Assembly: GCF_000422265.1 (NCBI RefSeq)
Contig: NZ_AULL01000013.1
Location: 248,001-312,000, forward strand
Direction: 5' to 3'
From: Kaistella palustris DSM 21579
GTDB lineage: Bacteria > Bacteroidota > Bacteroidia > Flavobacteriales > Weeksellaceae
Length of the DNA stretch: 64,000 nucleotides
In this document: one piece after another, positions 25,929-34,021 of the stretch
Numbering within the stretch: the stretch's first letter is position 1
Layout: each line of letters starts with the position of its first letter
The notes under the pieces: generated by a model
Database searches by the model: none
What the model was told of the DNA's origin: nothing
Seen by the model: the letters and a program-made list of their open reading frames with translations, nothing else
Position numbers and translations under genes: made by a program

Positions 25929-27041
25929 TTACAGCGCCCAGTCATCGGTTTCTGCAGCGTTTCCATCCGCCATGAGGAATGCTTTTAGAAAAGGGGTAAG
26001 GTCACCGTTCATCACTCCATCAACATCTGAAGTTTCGTAGCCTGAGCGCACATCCTTCACCAGTTTGTAAGGGTGCATCACGTAATTCCGGATCTGGCTT
26101 CCCCACTCGATTTTCATCTTGCCGGCTTCAATTTCGGTCCGCGCTTTCATTCTTTCTTCCAGCTCCATCTCATAAAGTCGTGAGCGCAGTAGCTGCATTG
26201 CTTTTTCTTTATTTTGAAGCTGTGAGCGCGATTCGGAATTCTCGATAATAATTCCCGTAGGCGCGTGTCGCAAACGAACCGCGGTTTCCACTTTATTCAC
26301 GTTTTGTCCGCCCGCACCGCTGGAACGCATGGTTTCAAAGGAAATATCCGCAGGATTAATGTTGATTTCGATGGTATCATCAACCAAAGGATACACGTAA
26401 ACCGACACGAAACTCGTGTGCCGTTTTGCATTGGAGTCGAATGGGGAAATGCGCACCAGCCTGTGTACACCATTCTCGCCGCGCAGATAACCAAATGCGA
26501 ATTCGCCGTCAATCTCAAGTGTTACTGTTTTTACACCCGCAACATCACCTTCCTGAAAATTCAGTTCCCGCAATTTGTAGCCCTGATTTTCTGCCCACAT
26601 GGTGTACATCCGCATCAGCATGGCTGCCCAGTCACAGGATTCTGTCCCGCCCGCTCCGGCAGTGATCTGCAGGACCGCGGAAAGTTCGTCGCCTTCATTC
26701 GAAAGCATGTTCTTAAATTCCAGATCTTCAATCCTTTTGATCAGTTCGGGAAAAGCCTTTTCCAGTTCCTGATCTGAATCCGGATCCTCTTTTGCAAATT
26801 CCGTCAGTACCTGGATATCTTCAAAGCGTGAAAAAATTTCCTCATAATCACTCACCCACTTTTTTTTGGATCGCAGCTGTTTCATAAAAAGTTCCGCATC
26901 CTTTGGCTTATCCCAGAATTCAGGCGAAAGGGTTTTCTCTTCGTCGTTGGAAACCTCTATTTTTTTCTTTTCGATCTGAAGAAATTTATATAAGTCGGCA
27001 ATGCGGCTCTGCGCATTTTTTAATTGGTCACTGTTAATCAT
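25929..27041 (-). CDS. prfB: Peptide chain release factor 2
   Basis: A 370-residue class I release factor that recognises UGA and UAA stop codons. The SPF codon-reading tripeptide is at residues 199-201 and the catalytic GGQ at 244-246 ([18 protein letters not shown]). The frame is continuous from the ATG, so the autoregulatory +1 frameshift found near codon 25 in many bacteria is absent. The start codon is 7 bp after a TATTTTTG box (27049-27056), suggesting a very short leader. Confidence 0.95.
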   Translation of the reverse strand: MINSDQLKNAQSRIADLYKFLQIEKKKIEVSNDEEKTLSPEFWDKPKDAELFMKQLRSKKKWVSDYEEIFSRFEDIQVLTEFAKEDPDSDQELEKAFPELIKRIEDLEFKNMLSNEGDELSAVLQITAGAGGTESCDWAAMLMRMYTMWAENQGYKLRELNFQEGDVAGVKTVTLEIDGEFAFGYLRGENGVHRLVRISPFDSNAKRHTSFVSVYVYPLVDDTIEININPADISFETMRSSGAGGQNVNKVETAVRLRHAPTGIIIENSESRSQLQNKEKAMQLLRSRLYEMELEERMKARTEIEAGKMKIEWGSQIRNYVMHPYKLVKDVRSGYETSDVDGVMNGDLTPFLKAFLMADGNAAETDDWAL

Positions 27042-27048
27042 ACTCCCG

Positions 27049-27056
27049 CAAAAATA
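27049..27056 (-). promoter_or_regulatory. TAnnTTTG box for prfB
   Basis: TATTTTTG on the minus strand, ending 7 bp before the prfB ATG. Confidence 0.65.
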
Positions 27057-27104
27057 CAGAAAATTTCTACTTTTTTCTTCAAGGGAGCGGGCATTTAAGA
27101 ATAG

Positions 27105-27139
27105 GAAAAAGAAAAACCGGAAATCGTATGATCTCCGGT
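27105..27139 (-). terminator. Terminator of the glucan phosphorylase gene
   Basis: Short stem ACCGGA/TCCGGT (27116-27121 and 27134-27139), followed on the minus strand by a T-rich stretch (27105-27115). Confidence 0.6.
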
Positions 27140-27168
27140 CTGTTTGTCTTTAATGATGAATGTGGTAA

Positions 27169-28824
27169 TTACGCATAGATTTCTGTGTAATACTCGTCAG
27201 CCATACGGTCGCTGTTGAACTGAACTTTCACATCATCCATCGCGTTTTGCTGGATTTTGCGCCAGTCGTTCGGGCGGTCGTAATAAGTCGGCAGGATTTC
27301 GTTCTCCAACACGTTGTAAAGATTTTCAAGGTCGAAATTATCCTGATCATAAATACTCAGATTGGCGTAGTCCGCCTGTGGTGTCACAAACCCGTTGATG
27401 CCGTTTTTAGCGAATTCCGGGATCCAGCCGTCGTCGGTAGAAAGGTTTACGGAGCCACACATCGCAGCGGTCATTCCCGAAGTACCGGACGCTTCGCGTG
27501 GAACCCGCGGATTGTTCAGCCAAAGATCAGAACCCTGTTTCAACGCCTTACTCAAAGCCAGTTCATAACCGGTAAGCACTGCCATATTTTTATAGTATTT
27601 GCTTTCTTCCACCAATGTATTGAAGGTTGAGATCGCAGAATAATCCATTGGATAAGGTTTACCTGCCCAGATGATCTGCACCGGATATTTGGGATTGTTC
27701 AGCAGACGTTCAAAACGTTCCTTATCGTGCAGCAGGAGGTCTGCTCTTTTGTAGCCTGCAAATCTGCGTGCCCAGACAATCGTAAATATATTCGGATCAA
27801 AAAGATTTCCGGTCTGGTCGGCCACGATCCTAAAAGTTCTTTTCTTCAAATGCTTTTTTCTGAAGTCGAAAAGCATTCCGTCATTCTCATCCTTGGCATC
27901 ATAAAGCGGCTTGTCTGCCCAATATTTAAATTCCTGCGCATTGGTGATTGATTTTATTTCGCAGATGTGCGGATATTTACTCCACATTTTTCTGGAAACC
28001 TCACCATGAAGCTGCGACACGCCATTCGCAACGCGTGCCATTCTCAGCGCACAAAGCGAGTGATTAAAACGGTCGTCATCAACACCTTCTATATTTTTCA
28101 CTTCATCAATAGAAAACCCGGAAAAGTAAGACATATCATGACACATGAACAGATCGTGTTTTTCATTTCCTGCTTCTTCCGGTGTGTGTGTGGTAAAAAC
28201 AAGTTTTTCTTTCACTTTTTCTTTATCACCGCCGTATTTCCTTAAAAGATAAAATGCTGCCGGGAGCGCATGTGCTTCATTTAAATGATACACATCTCTT
28301 TCGAAATTCATTACATCCAAAAGTTTTGCACCGCCTTTGCCGAGTAAAATGTACTGCGCTAATTTCGTAGATTCATTGGCGTCATATAACCGGTGACAGA
28401 TTGTTTTGGAAATGTGGTCGTTTTCAGGCACATCGGTAGAAAGTAAAAACATAGGCGCAGTCTGGAAAATCTCAGGTGCGAGGTAATACACTTTTACCCA
28501 AACCGGTGCGGAATGGATCTCGATCTGGAATTTTATTCCGGTGTCTTCCAGGAAAGTATACATTTTTTTGGTCCAGGTTGGCTGCAATGTCTGGTCGTGA
28601 TTTCTCGCCTGATCGTAATAGCCAAATTTCCACAAAATTCCAATTCCTATTAAATCCTGTTTAAGGTTAAAAGCACTTCTCATGTGTGATCCCGCCAGGA
28701 AACCGAGTCCGCCGGAGTAGATCTTCAAAGCCTGATCTATGGCAAATTCCATTGAAAAATAAGCGACTTTTTTTGAATATTTCGGATTGATGTCAAAAGG
28801 CATCCTAAAGTTTGTGAAGTCCAT
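27169..28824 (-). CDS. glgP: Alpha-glucan (glycogen) phosphorylase, short form
   Basis: A 551-residue GT35 enzyme that would release glucose 1-phosphate from glycogen or maltodextrin. KVAYFSMEFAIDQALKIYSGGLGFLAG, NEAHALPAAFYLLRK, TTHTPEEAGNEKHD and RFAGYKRADLLLHD are family motifs. In the cofactor region the sequence is EASGTSGMTAAMCG: the position normally held by the lysine that binds pyridoxal phosphate (GM-K) is Thr. Either this clade uses a different arrangement or the enzyme is altered. The frame reaches a TTG at 28851, but that codon overlaps the TATCTTTG promoter box (28849-28856), so ATG at 28824 is chosen. A GH13 amylase lies at 45.6-46.9 kb. Confidence 0.85.
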   Translation of the reverse strand: MDFTNFRMPFDINPKYSKKVAYFSMEFAIDQALKIYSGGLGFLAGSHMRSAFNLKQDLIGIGILWKFGYYDQARNHDQTLQPTWTKKMYTFLEDTGIKFQIEIHSAPVWVKVYYLAPEIFQTAPMFLLSTDVPENDHISKTICHRLYDANESTKLAQYILLGKGGAKLLDVMNFERDVYHLNEAHALPAAFYLLRKYGGDKEKVKEKLVFTTHTPEEAGNEKHDLFMCHDMSYFSGFSIDEVKNIEGVDDDRFNHSLCALRMARVANGVSQLHGEVSRKMWSKYPHICEIKSITNAQEFKYWADKPLYDAKDENDGMLFDFRKKHLKKRTFRIVADQTGNLFDPNIFTIVWARRFAGYKRADLLLHDKERFERLLNNPKYPVQIIWAGKPYPMDYSAISTFNTLVEESKYYKNMAVLTGYELALSKALKQGSDLWLNNPRVPREASGTSGMTAAMCGSVNLSTDDGWIPEFAKNGINGFVTPQADYANLSIYDQDNFDLENLYNVLENEILPTYYDRPNDWRKIQQNAMDDVKVQFNSDRMADEYYTEIYA

Positions 28825-28848
28825 ATAGAGGTCATTAAATTTAAGGTG

Positions 28849-28856
28849 CAAAGATA
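28849..28856 (-). promoter_or_regulatory. TAnnTTTG box for glgP
   Basis: TATCTTTG on the minus strand, 24 bp before the chosen ATG; it overlaps the alternative TTG codon and thus decides the start. Confidence 0.65.
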
Positions 28857-28921
28857 CTGCTTTTGATCACCGCCAAAAACTATTTCAGGGAGTTTTCCCG
28901 ATTCGTAATTCATATCATGTC

Positions 28922-29752
28922 TTAGTGGAAAAATACCGGAATAATATTGTCATAACCATAAAGGAGGATCCCGGCTACACCAAGAATGATGCATACAAAA
29001 ACGAAATACACAAATGTCAGAAGATAACTGAGGAAAGCTGACCAAAGCGTTCGCAGGATAATATGTTTTTTATTGTGACCCTGAAAAAACTGCAAAAGCG
29101 AAAACGTGATCAAGCCCCAGACGAGCAGTAGAAAGATTCCCGAATAATGCCCGACAAAATGATTCAGAAATATGAAAAAAATGTATACCGCCAGCGACTG
29201 ACCACTGAGAAAAAGAAAAATCACCACCCATTCCGGGTAATTAATTTTATACTTTCGGAATCCCAGATAAAAACCCAGCGCGGTGATCGGGAGCATCAGC
29301 AATATAGTAAAAGCCAAATGCGACGAAAGCCAGTGAACGATCTCCTTAAAAAAAGAAACTAAACCTTCCAGATCAACATAACGTGCAACTTCGGTTTTTG
29401 CAAGATTGGTCTGTATAAGCTTATCATTATCCTCAGGGGATTTTTTATGGAGAAAGTATTGAATCAGCGCACAAACAGAACCCAAAACCAGCACCAGCAT
29501 AACCGGTCTGAAATGAGGTTTACGTTTACCTTCAAGATATTCCCGAATACTGTGGCCAGGGCGCGTAAAAAGCTCCTTAAGTGTAAAGATAATTCCGCCA
29601 TCGATGTGAAAGATACTGTGCGGAACCTCGTGAACAAAATAATGAAAATTGATTCGGTGCGTATCGGTTTTCTGACCACACTCATGACAGAAATTCTGCT
29701 GCAGAATTAAATGCTGGCCGCAGTTTTTACAACGTTCCTCACTGTTTTTCAT
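28922..29752 (-). CDS. DUF3667 zinc-ribbon membrane protein
   Basis: A 276-residue protein. The N-terminus is a zinc ribbon with paired cysteines (CKNCGQ at residues 8-13 and CHECGQK about 16 residues later). Then comes the DUF3667 signature DGGIIFTLKELFTRPGHSIREYLEGKR (given in part), and about five membrane helices. The family is common in Bacteroidota and its role is unknown. It stands alone, with a terminator of the upstream neighbour at 29799-29829. Confidence 0.85.
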   Translation of the reverse strand: MKNSEERCKNCGQHLILQQNFCHECGQKTDTHRINFHYFVHEVPHSIFHIDGGIIFTLKELFTRPGHSIREYLEGKRKPHFRPVMLVLVLGSVCALIQYFLHKKSPEDNDKLIQTNLAKTEVARYVDLEGLVSFFKEIVHWLSSHLAFTILLMLPITALGFYLGFRKYKINYPEWVVIFLFLSGQSLAVYIFFIFLNHFVGHYSGIFLLLVWGLITFSLLQFFQGHNKKHIILRTLWSAFLSYLLTFVYFVFVCIILGVAGILLYGYDNIIPVFFH

Positions 29753-29798
29753 CGTTTTAGTTTTAAGTAAAATTAAAACTTTTCCGTAATTTCTACAA

Positions 29799-29829
29799 TA
29801 AAAAATTCCTGATCAACAGCCAGGAATTT
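29799..29829 (-). terminator. Terminator of the SnoaL-like gene
   Basis: Perfect 9-bp stem AAATTCCTG (29803-29811) and CAGGAATTT (29821-29829), followed on the minus strand by T residues. Confidence 0.85.
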
Positions 29830-29872
29830 CATTTTTATAAAATAAACTCTTACTGAAAGTGAGGTTCTTAAA

Positions 29873-30235
29873 TTAAAAAGCAGTGGTATCTTTAAAATAA
29901 TCCGAGAGCAACTTGATTTTGCCGTTTTCAGCAAAAGCCACGACTGTGCAAATATTATTTCTGTAACTTCCTTTTCCCTTCAGATGTCCCACAGAAACCG
30001 TTTCGTAAAAAAAACGTCCTTTACCGAGATCAAATATCTCAGAGGCATTCCATTCAATATTTTCGTACTTACGGAAAATCGCCCGGAACAGCGCCAAAAT
30101 TCTGCTGCCACCCTGAATTTCTTTTGCAGGCGGGATCCAGATCTTGCTGTCGTCATTAAACCATTTCTGCAGATTCTCTATTTTCAGAGAATTCAGGTCT
30201 TCCATAAATGAAGTTACTTTACATTCCATACGCAT
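29873..30235 (-). CDS. SnoaL/NTF2-like small protein
   Basis: A 120-residue protein with the compact alpha+beta layout of the NTF2-like/SnoaL fold: an N-terminal helix (SLKIENLQKWFNDDSKIWIPP), a helix after the G-G-S-R-I motif, then three strands ending in NICTVVAFAENGKIKLLSDYF. Proteins of this type bind or isomerise small hydrophobic molecules, but the fold does not fix a reaction. It is divergent from the DUF1572 gene. Confidence 0.65.
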   Translation of the reverse strand: MRMECKVTSFMEDLNSLKIENLQKWFNDDSKIWIPPAKEIQGGSRILALFRAIFRKYENIEWNASEIFDLGKGRFFYETVSVGHLKGKGSYRNNICTVVAFAENGKIKLLSDYFKDTTAF

Positions 30236-30279
30236 ATATACGATTAAATAGGTAACTTTAGATTTAAATATCTGCTCAC

Positions 30280-30879
30280 ATGAAAGATTTATTTCTGAAA
30301 AGGTTTCTTTTTTACAAAGATCTGGGCGACAAAACGTTCTCTCAGCTTTCTGAGTCAGAGGTTTTATGGCAGTTTAACACGGAAAGTAATTCTGTAGCTA
30401 CGATCGTAAAACATATTTCCGGAAACATGATCTCGCGCTGGACCAATTTCCTGACAGAGGATGGCGAAAAATCGTGGCGCAACCGCGATGCCGAGTTTGA
30501 GAATGACATTACTTCGAAAGCAGAAATGCTGGAAATCTGGGAAAAAGGCTGGCAGGTTTTGTTGGAAGCGCTAAAGCAGATCAATGAACACAATTTACAG
30601 AAGACCATTTCTATCCGCGGTGAAAAAATCCTGGTTGTTGATGCACTTTTACGGCAACTCGCACATTATCCGTATCACATCGGCCAGATCGTTTTTATCG
30701 CTAAAATGCTGAAAGATAAAAACTGGCAAACGCTTTCTATCGCGCGAAATAAATCCGGAGAATACAACGCGGAACTTTTAAAAAAAAGCATGCCCGAAGA
30801 AATACGCGGAAACTCGTCGCCGGTTTGTTTTGCAAAAAGCGATGAAGTGCGCGACGAATATAAAACGGAACTAGAATAG
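30280..30879 (+). CDS. DUF1572 (DinB-like four-helix) protein
   Basis: A 199-residue protein of the DinB/YfiT-like four-helix group. SNSVATIVKHISGNMISRWTNFL carries the first metal-ligand histidine, and RQLAHYPYHIGQIVFIAKML carries the H-x3-H pair near the C-terminal helix. Such proteins bind a divalent metal and some are thiol-dependent transferases; the substrate here is unknown. The mtaB gene follows 45 bp later behind its own promoter box. Confidence 0.85.
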   Translation: MKDLFLKRFLFYKDLGDKTFSQLSESEVLWQFNTESNSVATIVKHISGNMISRWTNFLTEDGEKSWRNRDAEFENDITSKAEMLEIWEKGWQVLLEALKQINEHNLQKTISIRGEKILVVDALLRQLAHYPYHIGQIVFIAKMLKDKNWQTLSIARNKSGEYNAELLKKSMPEEIRGNSSPVCFAKSDEVRDEYKTELE

Positions 30880-30894
30880 AGATTTTCAATTTCT

Positions 30895-30902
30895 TATCTT
30901 TG
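30895..30902 (+). promoter_or_regulatory. TAnnTTTG box for mtaB
   Basis: TATCTTTG, 22 bp before the TTG start of mtaB. Confidence 0.6.
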
Positions 30903-30924
30903 CAGCTTCTAAAAGTATTTCAAA

Positions 30925-32274
30925 TTGAACTCAAGCCCCACCAAAACCGCCGCCTTTCATACACTTGGCTGTAAACTTAATTTCGCCGAAACTTCTACCA
31001 TTGCCCGCCAACTCACCGGCGCCGGCTACGAAAAAGTAAGTTTTGATGAACCTGCAAATGTGTACATCATCAACACCTGCTCCGTAACAGAAAATGCTGA
31101 CCGCGAATGCAAACTCCACGTAAAGCGCGCCATGAAAGCCAATCCCAATGGTCTTGTAGTCATTCTGGGCTGCTATGCGCAGTTGAAGCCTGAAGAAATT
31201 TCTGCCATCGAAGGTGTGGATATGGTTTTGGGAGCTAAGGAAAAATTCAATATTCTGAGTTATTTGGAAGATCTGGAAAAAACCGAAAACCATGGCATCA
31301 TTCATTCCTGTGAAATTGATGAAGCCGACTTTTTCATCGGGAGTTATTCGATCGGCGACCGTACACGCGCTTTTCTGAAAGTTCAGGACGGCTGCGACTA
31401 TAAATGTACTTATTGCACAATTCCTTTAGCCAGAGGAATTTCCCGTTCAGACACCATCGACAGCGTGGTGAAAAATGCCGGAGAGATCGCAGCGCGCGGC
31501 ATAAAGGAAATAGTGCTGACGGGCGTAAATATCGGCGACTATGGCAAAGGGGAATTTGGGAACAAAAAACATGAACACACTTTTCTGGACCTCATCACAG
31601 AACTCGATAAAGTAGAAGGAATCGAAAGAATCAGGATTTCTTCTATAGAACCTAATCTTCTGAAAGACGAAAGCATTGAACTTGTAGCCAACAGCAAAAG
31701 TTTTGTGCCGCATTTCCATATTCCGCTCCAAAGCGGCAGCGACGATCTTTTAAAGAAAATGAAACGGCGCTACCTCAGTGGGCTTTACCAGAACCGAGTT
31801 GCGAAGATCCGTGAAGTGATGCCGGATGCGTGTATTGGCGTTGATGTGATTGTGGGTTTTCCCGGCGAAACGGAAGAAAAATTCCTGGAAACTTACACAT
31901 TCCTGAACGAATTGCCAATCAGTTATCTGCACGTTTTCACCTACTCGGAAAGAGAAAATACAGAAGCCGCAGTAATGGACGGCGCAGTACCTGTTCAGGA
32001 AAGAAAACGCCGCAACAAAATGCTGAGAATCCTTTCTGAGAAAAAGAAAATGGCCTTTTACGCCACACAGCTTGGCAAAAAATTACCTGTACTTTGGGAA
32101 CACGAAAACAGGAACGGTATCATGTTCGGTTTTACAGAAAACTACGTTCGCGTACAGAAACCTTTCGATGAAGATTCCATTAACAAAATAGAGATTTTGG
32201 AACTTACAGCTGTTCAAAATGACGGAACAGTATCTGTAAAGCCTTTGTTCGAAGAGTTTCTGGCGAAAGCTTAG
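30925..32274 (+). CDS. mtaB: tRNA t6A37 C2-methylthiotransferase MtaB
   Basis: A 449-residue radical-SAM enzyme that adds a methylthio group to t6A37 of tRNAs reading ANN codons. The N-terminal domain carries the three cluster cysteines (16, 52, 83). The radical-SAM triad is at Cys157, Cys161 and Cys164 (GCDYKCTYCTIPLARG), and a C-terminal TRAM-like region follows. The start is TTG at 30925; no ATG lies between the promoter box and the conserved HTLGCKLN. The gene ends 1 bp before the stop of a small convergent gene. Confidence 0.93.
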   Translation: MNSSPTKTAAFHTLGCKLNFAETSTIARQLTGAGYEKVSFDEPANVYIINTCSVTENADRECKLHVKRAMKANPNGLVVILGCYAQLKPEEISAIEGVDMVLGAKEKFNILSYLEDLEKTENHGIIHSCEIDEADFFIGSYSIGDRTRAFLKVQDGCDYKCTYCTIPLARGISRSDTIDSVVKNAGEIAARGIKEIVLTGVNIGDYGKGEFGNKKHEHTFLDLITELDKVEGIERIRISSIEPNLLKDESIELVANSKSFVPHFHIPLQSGSDDLLKKMKRRYLSGLYQNRVAKIREVMPDACIGVDVIVGFPGETEEKFLETYTFLNELPISYLHVFTYSERENTEAAVMDGAVPVQERKRRNKMLRILSEKKKMAFYATQLGKKLPVLWEHENRNGIMFGFTENYVRVQKPFDEDSINKIEILELTAVQNDGTVSVKPLFEEFLAKA

Positions 32275-32275
32275 T

Positions 32276-32428
32276 TTATTTCACTGGTTGGGCCTCGCCT
32301 AAATTCAAACTGTTGAACAGCTCAGGGAAAAATGTGACCAGCACAAAATAAAAAATAATAAGCAGCACCAATACGGAGATTACACCAATTACCACCGGTC
32401 CGGGTGTATTTTTCTTAGAAGTTTCCAT
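32276..32428 (-). CDS. Small (50-residue) single-pass membrane protein
   Basis: ATG at 32428 opens 50 codons ending in TAA at 32276. A polar, Lys-rich head (METSKKNTPGP) is followed by about 24 hydrophobic residues forming one membrane helix, then FFPELFNSLN and a short acidic tail. The codons look like real coding sequence, and the gene fits exactly between mtaB (1 bp away) and the next minus-strand gene. No function is recognised. Confidence 0.7.
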   Translation of the reverse strand: METSKKNTPGPVVIGVISVLVLLIIFYFVLVTFFPELFNSLNLGEAQPVK

Positions 32429-32486
32429 AAAATTAAAGATTAAGTTATCTTGTAGCCGGAACCATTTTTATGCCATTTCGGGGCTT

Positions 32487-33104
32487 TTAATGATGGTAAA
32501 TGTCGTCGTATTTTACACCGGCTTCAATTCTTGTTTTCAAAATATTTTCCAGTGGTACGATCGGGCAGTTATAATCATAAGCATTATAAGCGCAGTAGGG
32601 CTGATAGGATTTATTGAAATCCAGAACGATCTTGTTTCCCCCGGGAATTTTTAAGTCCATATACTTCCCGCCACCGTAGGTTTCCTTTCCGTTGGTCTCG
32701 TCACGAAAAGGCAGGAAAAGATGGTCTTCAAAACCGGTTTTCTGACTTAATGCAATATTCCGGTATACGGTTAATGTGAACGGCTGACCTTTCAGCACGA
32801 AATCCGCTTTGCCATATTCTACATAAGTGCGTGTTTTTCCGGAAGAAGTCGGCATTTCAAACGGAACAGCATTTTCAGTTTTGCGGAAATCTGCCGTGAC
32901 GCGATATTGCAGATCGATCGGGAAAAACGGATGCTCCTTAAAATCTGTAAAGTTCGTTCCGCGCAGCGGTGTTTCTCTTGGATTTTTATATTCAGCGTTG
33001 AGTTCCTTCTGAAATTCCTGAATTTCCTGTACAGAATTATGTGCCGGTTTAGGTGCGCACGCCATTAACAAAGAAAAAAATGCGACAGTAACAGCGTTTC
33101 TCAT
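32487..33104 (-). CDS. DUF1684 lipoprotein
   Basis: A 205-residue lipoprotein: signal peptide with lipobox LMAC (cysteine 16). The mature part matches the DUF1684 pattern: PLRGTNFTDFKEHPFFPID, then YVEYGKADFVLKGQPFTLTVYR, the GGGKYMDLKIP segment and the conserved end DFNKSYQPYCAYN. The family's role is unknown. Its ATG overlaps the stop of the preceding gene by 4 bp (33101-33104), so it is translated from the same operon. Confidence 0.88.
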   Translation of the reverse strand: MRNAVTVAFFSLLMACAPKPAHNSVQEIQEFQKELNAEYKNPRETPLRGTNFTDFKEHPFFPIDLQYRVTADFRKTENAVPFEMPTSSGKTRTYVEYGKADFVLKGQPFTLTVYRNIALSQKTGFEDHLFLPFRDETNGKETYGGGKYMDLKIPGGNKIVLDFNKSYQPYCAYNAYDYNCPIVPLENILKTRIEAGVKYDDIYHH

Positions 33105-33574
33105 TTCTTATAATATTTTTTTCGAATGGTTTCGTAATAGTTTTCGTCGCGGGAAAAATACAGCGGTTTCTCTATGAAATTCTGATCGCGGTACATTCCC
33201 AAATGCAGATATACCGGTGTCGCACTTTTTTCAGCCTTCAGTTTAAAATTATAAACATCGATAAAATCGCGTGGCGAAGTCGGCGTATGCGCAGAAACCA
33301 GCTTTTCCAGCGTAATCTTACCGTTACGGCGCACGATCCTTTTACACATGGCTTCCAGAGAATCTTCAACCAGCTCCCGCTGGAAACTTTTGGAAATATT
33401 AAAATTCCTGAATTCTGAGTAGTCCTGTTTTTCACATTTGCTGAGCAGTGTTTCGGCAAAGTTCTGCGCAACATGTTTTCGTTCCGCTGGGATTTTATTT
33501 AATGGTACCGTCGCATATCGCGAATTACAGGAGGCGAGAAGCATGGGCAGGGCAAAAAAAGCGATCTTTTTCAT
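33101..33574 (-). CDS. Unknown lipoprotein downstream of mqo
   Basis: A 157-residue protein with a lipoprotein signal ending LLASC (cysteine 16). The mature part is basic, with a helical first half (HVAQNFAETLLSKCEKQDYSEF) and a strand-rich second half. I recognise no family. It starts directly beside the stop of the 148-residue gene upstream and overlaps the DUF1684 gene by 4 bp, so all three are expressed together. Confidence 0.75.
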   Translation of the reverse strand: MKKIAFFALPMLLASCNSRYATVPLNKIPAERKHVAQNFAETLLSKCEKQDYSEFRNFNISKSFQRELVEDSLEAMCKRIVRRNGKITLEKLVSAHTPTSPRDFIDVYNFKLKAEKSATPVYLHLGMYRDQNFIEKPLYFSRDENYYETIRKKYYKK

Positions 33575-34021
33575 TTAATTTATTTTTACACGGTACACAT
33601 CAGTTGCATTTCTCTTGATATTCCTTACGCAGAAACCGCCCTGTTCAGGAATTTCTTCCTTTAATGTAAATGTGGTGCAATCTTTTGGCAGGCCACTGAA
33701 AACCAATGTGAACCAAAAGTCTTTCGTTGGTGGAACCTCAGTCCAGTAAGGAAATAACGAAATGTTTTGATGGTGGATCAGTGCGCTTTTATGGGCAATA
33801 GTTTCATCGATCAGAAAAGTACTTTTCCAGATGCGGATCAGACTTCCCTCTTCAAAACTTGCCGGAAAGCAGCAGTGCACGATGACCTGCTTTTCTTCCT
33901 CCACCTTTGTCTGCAGACTCAGCAAAACGCCGGTGACAATCCGCGGCAACGCGACAGGCGGATTTTCCTCAACAAAGCAAGGATCGGATTTATGGCCTGC
34001 TATTTCTCGTTTAATATTCAA
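33575..34021 (-). CDS. Unknown 148-residue protein coupled to mqo
   Basis: The open frame extends to 34132, but the first 37 codons lie within mqo. The most sensible start is TTG at 34021, which overlaps the mqo end by 11 bp. The protein has no signal peptide and looks like a beta-rich single domain (VIVHCCFPASFEEGSLIRIW, FWFTLVFSGLP). I do not recognise it. It is followed immediately by the next gene (33574), indicating a tight operon. Confidence 0.65.
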   Translation of the reverse strand: MNIKREIAGHKSDPCFVEENPPVALPRIVTGVLLSLQTKVEEEKQVIVHCCFPASFEEGSLIRIWKSTFLIDETIAHKSALIHHQNISLFPYWTEVPPTKDFWFTLVFSGLPKDCTTFTLKEEIPEQGGFCVRNIKRNATDVYRVKIN

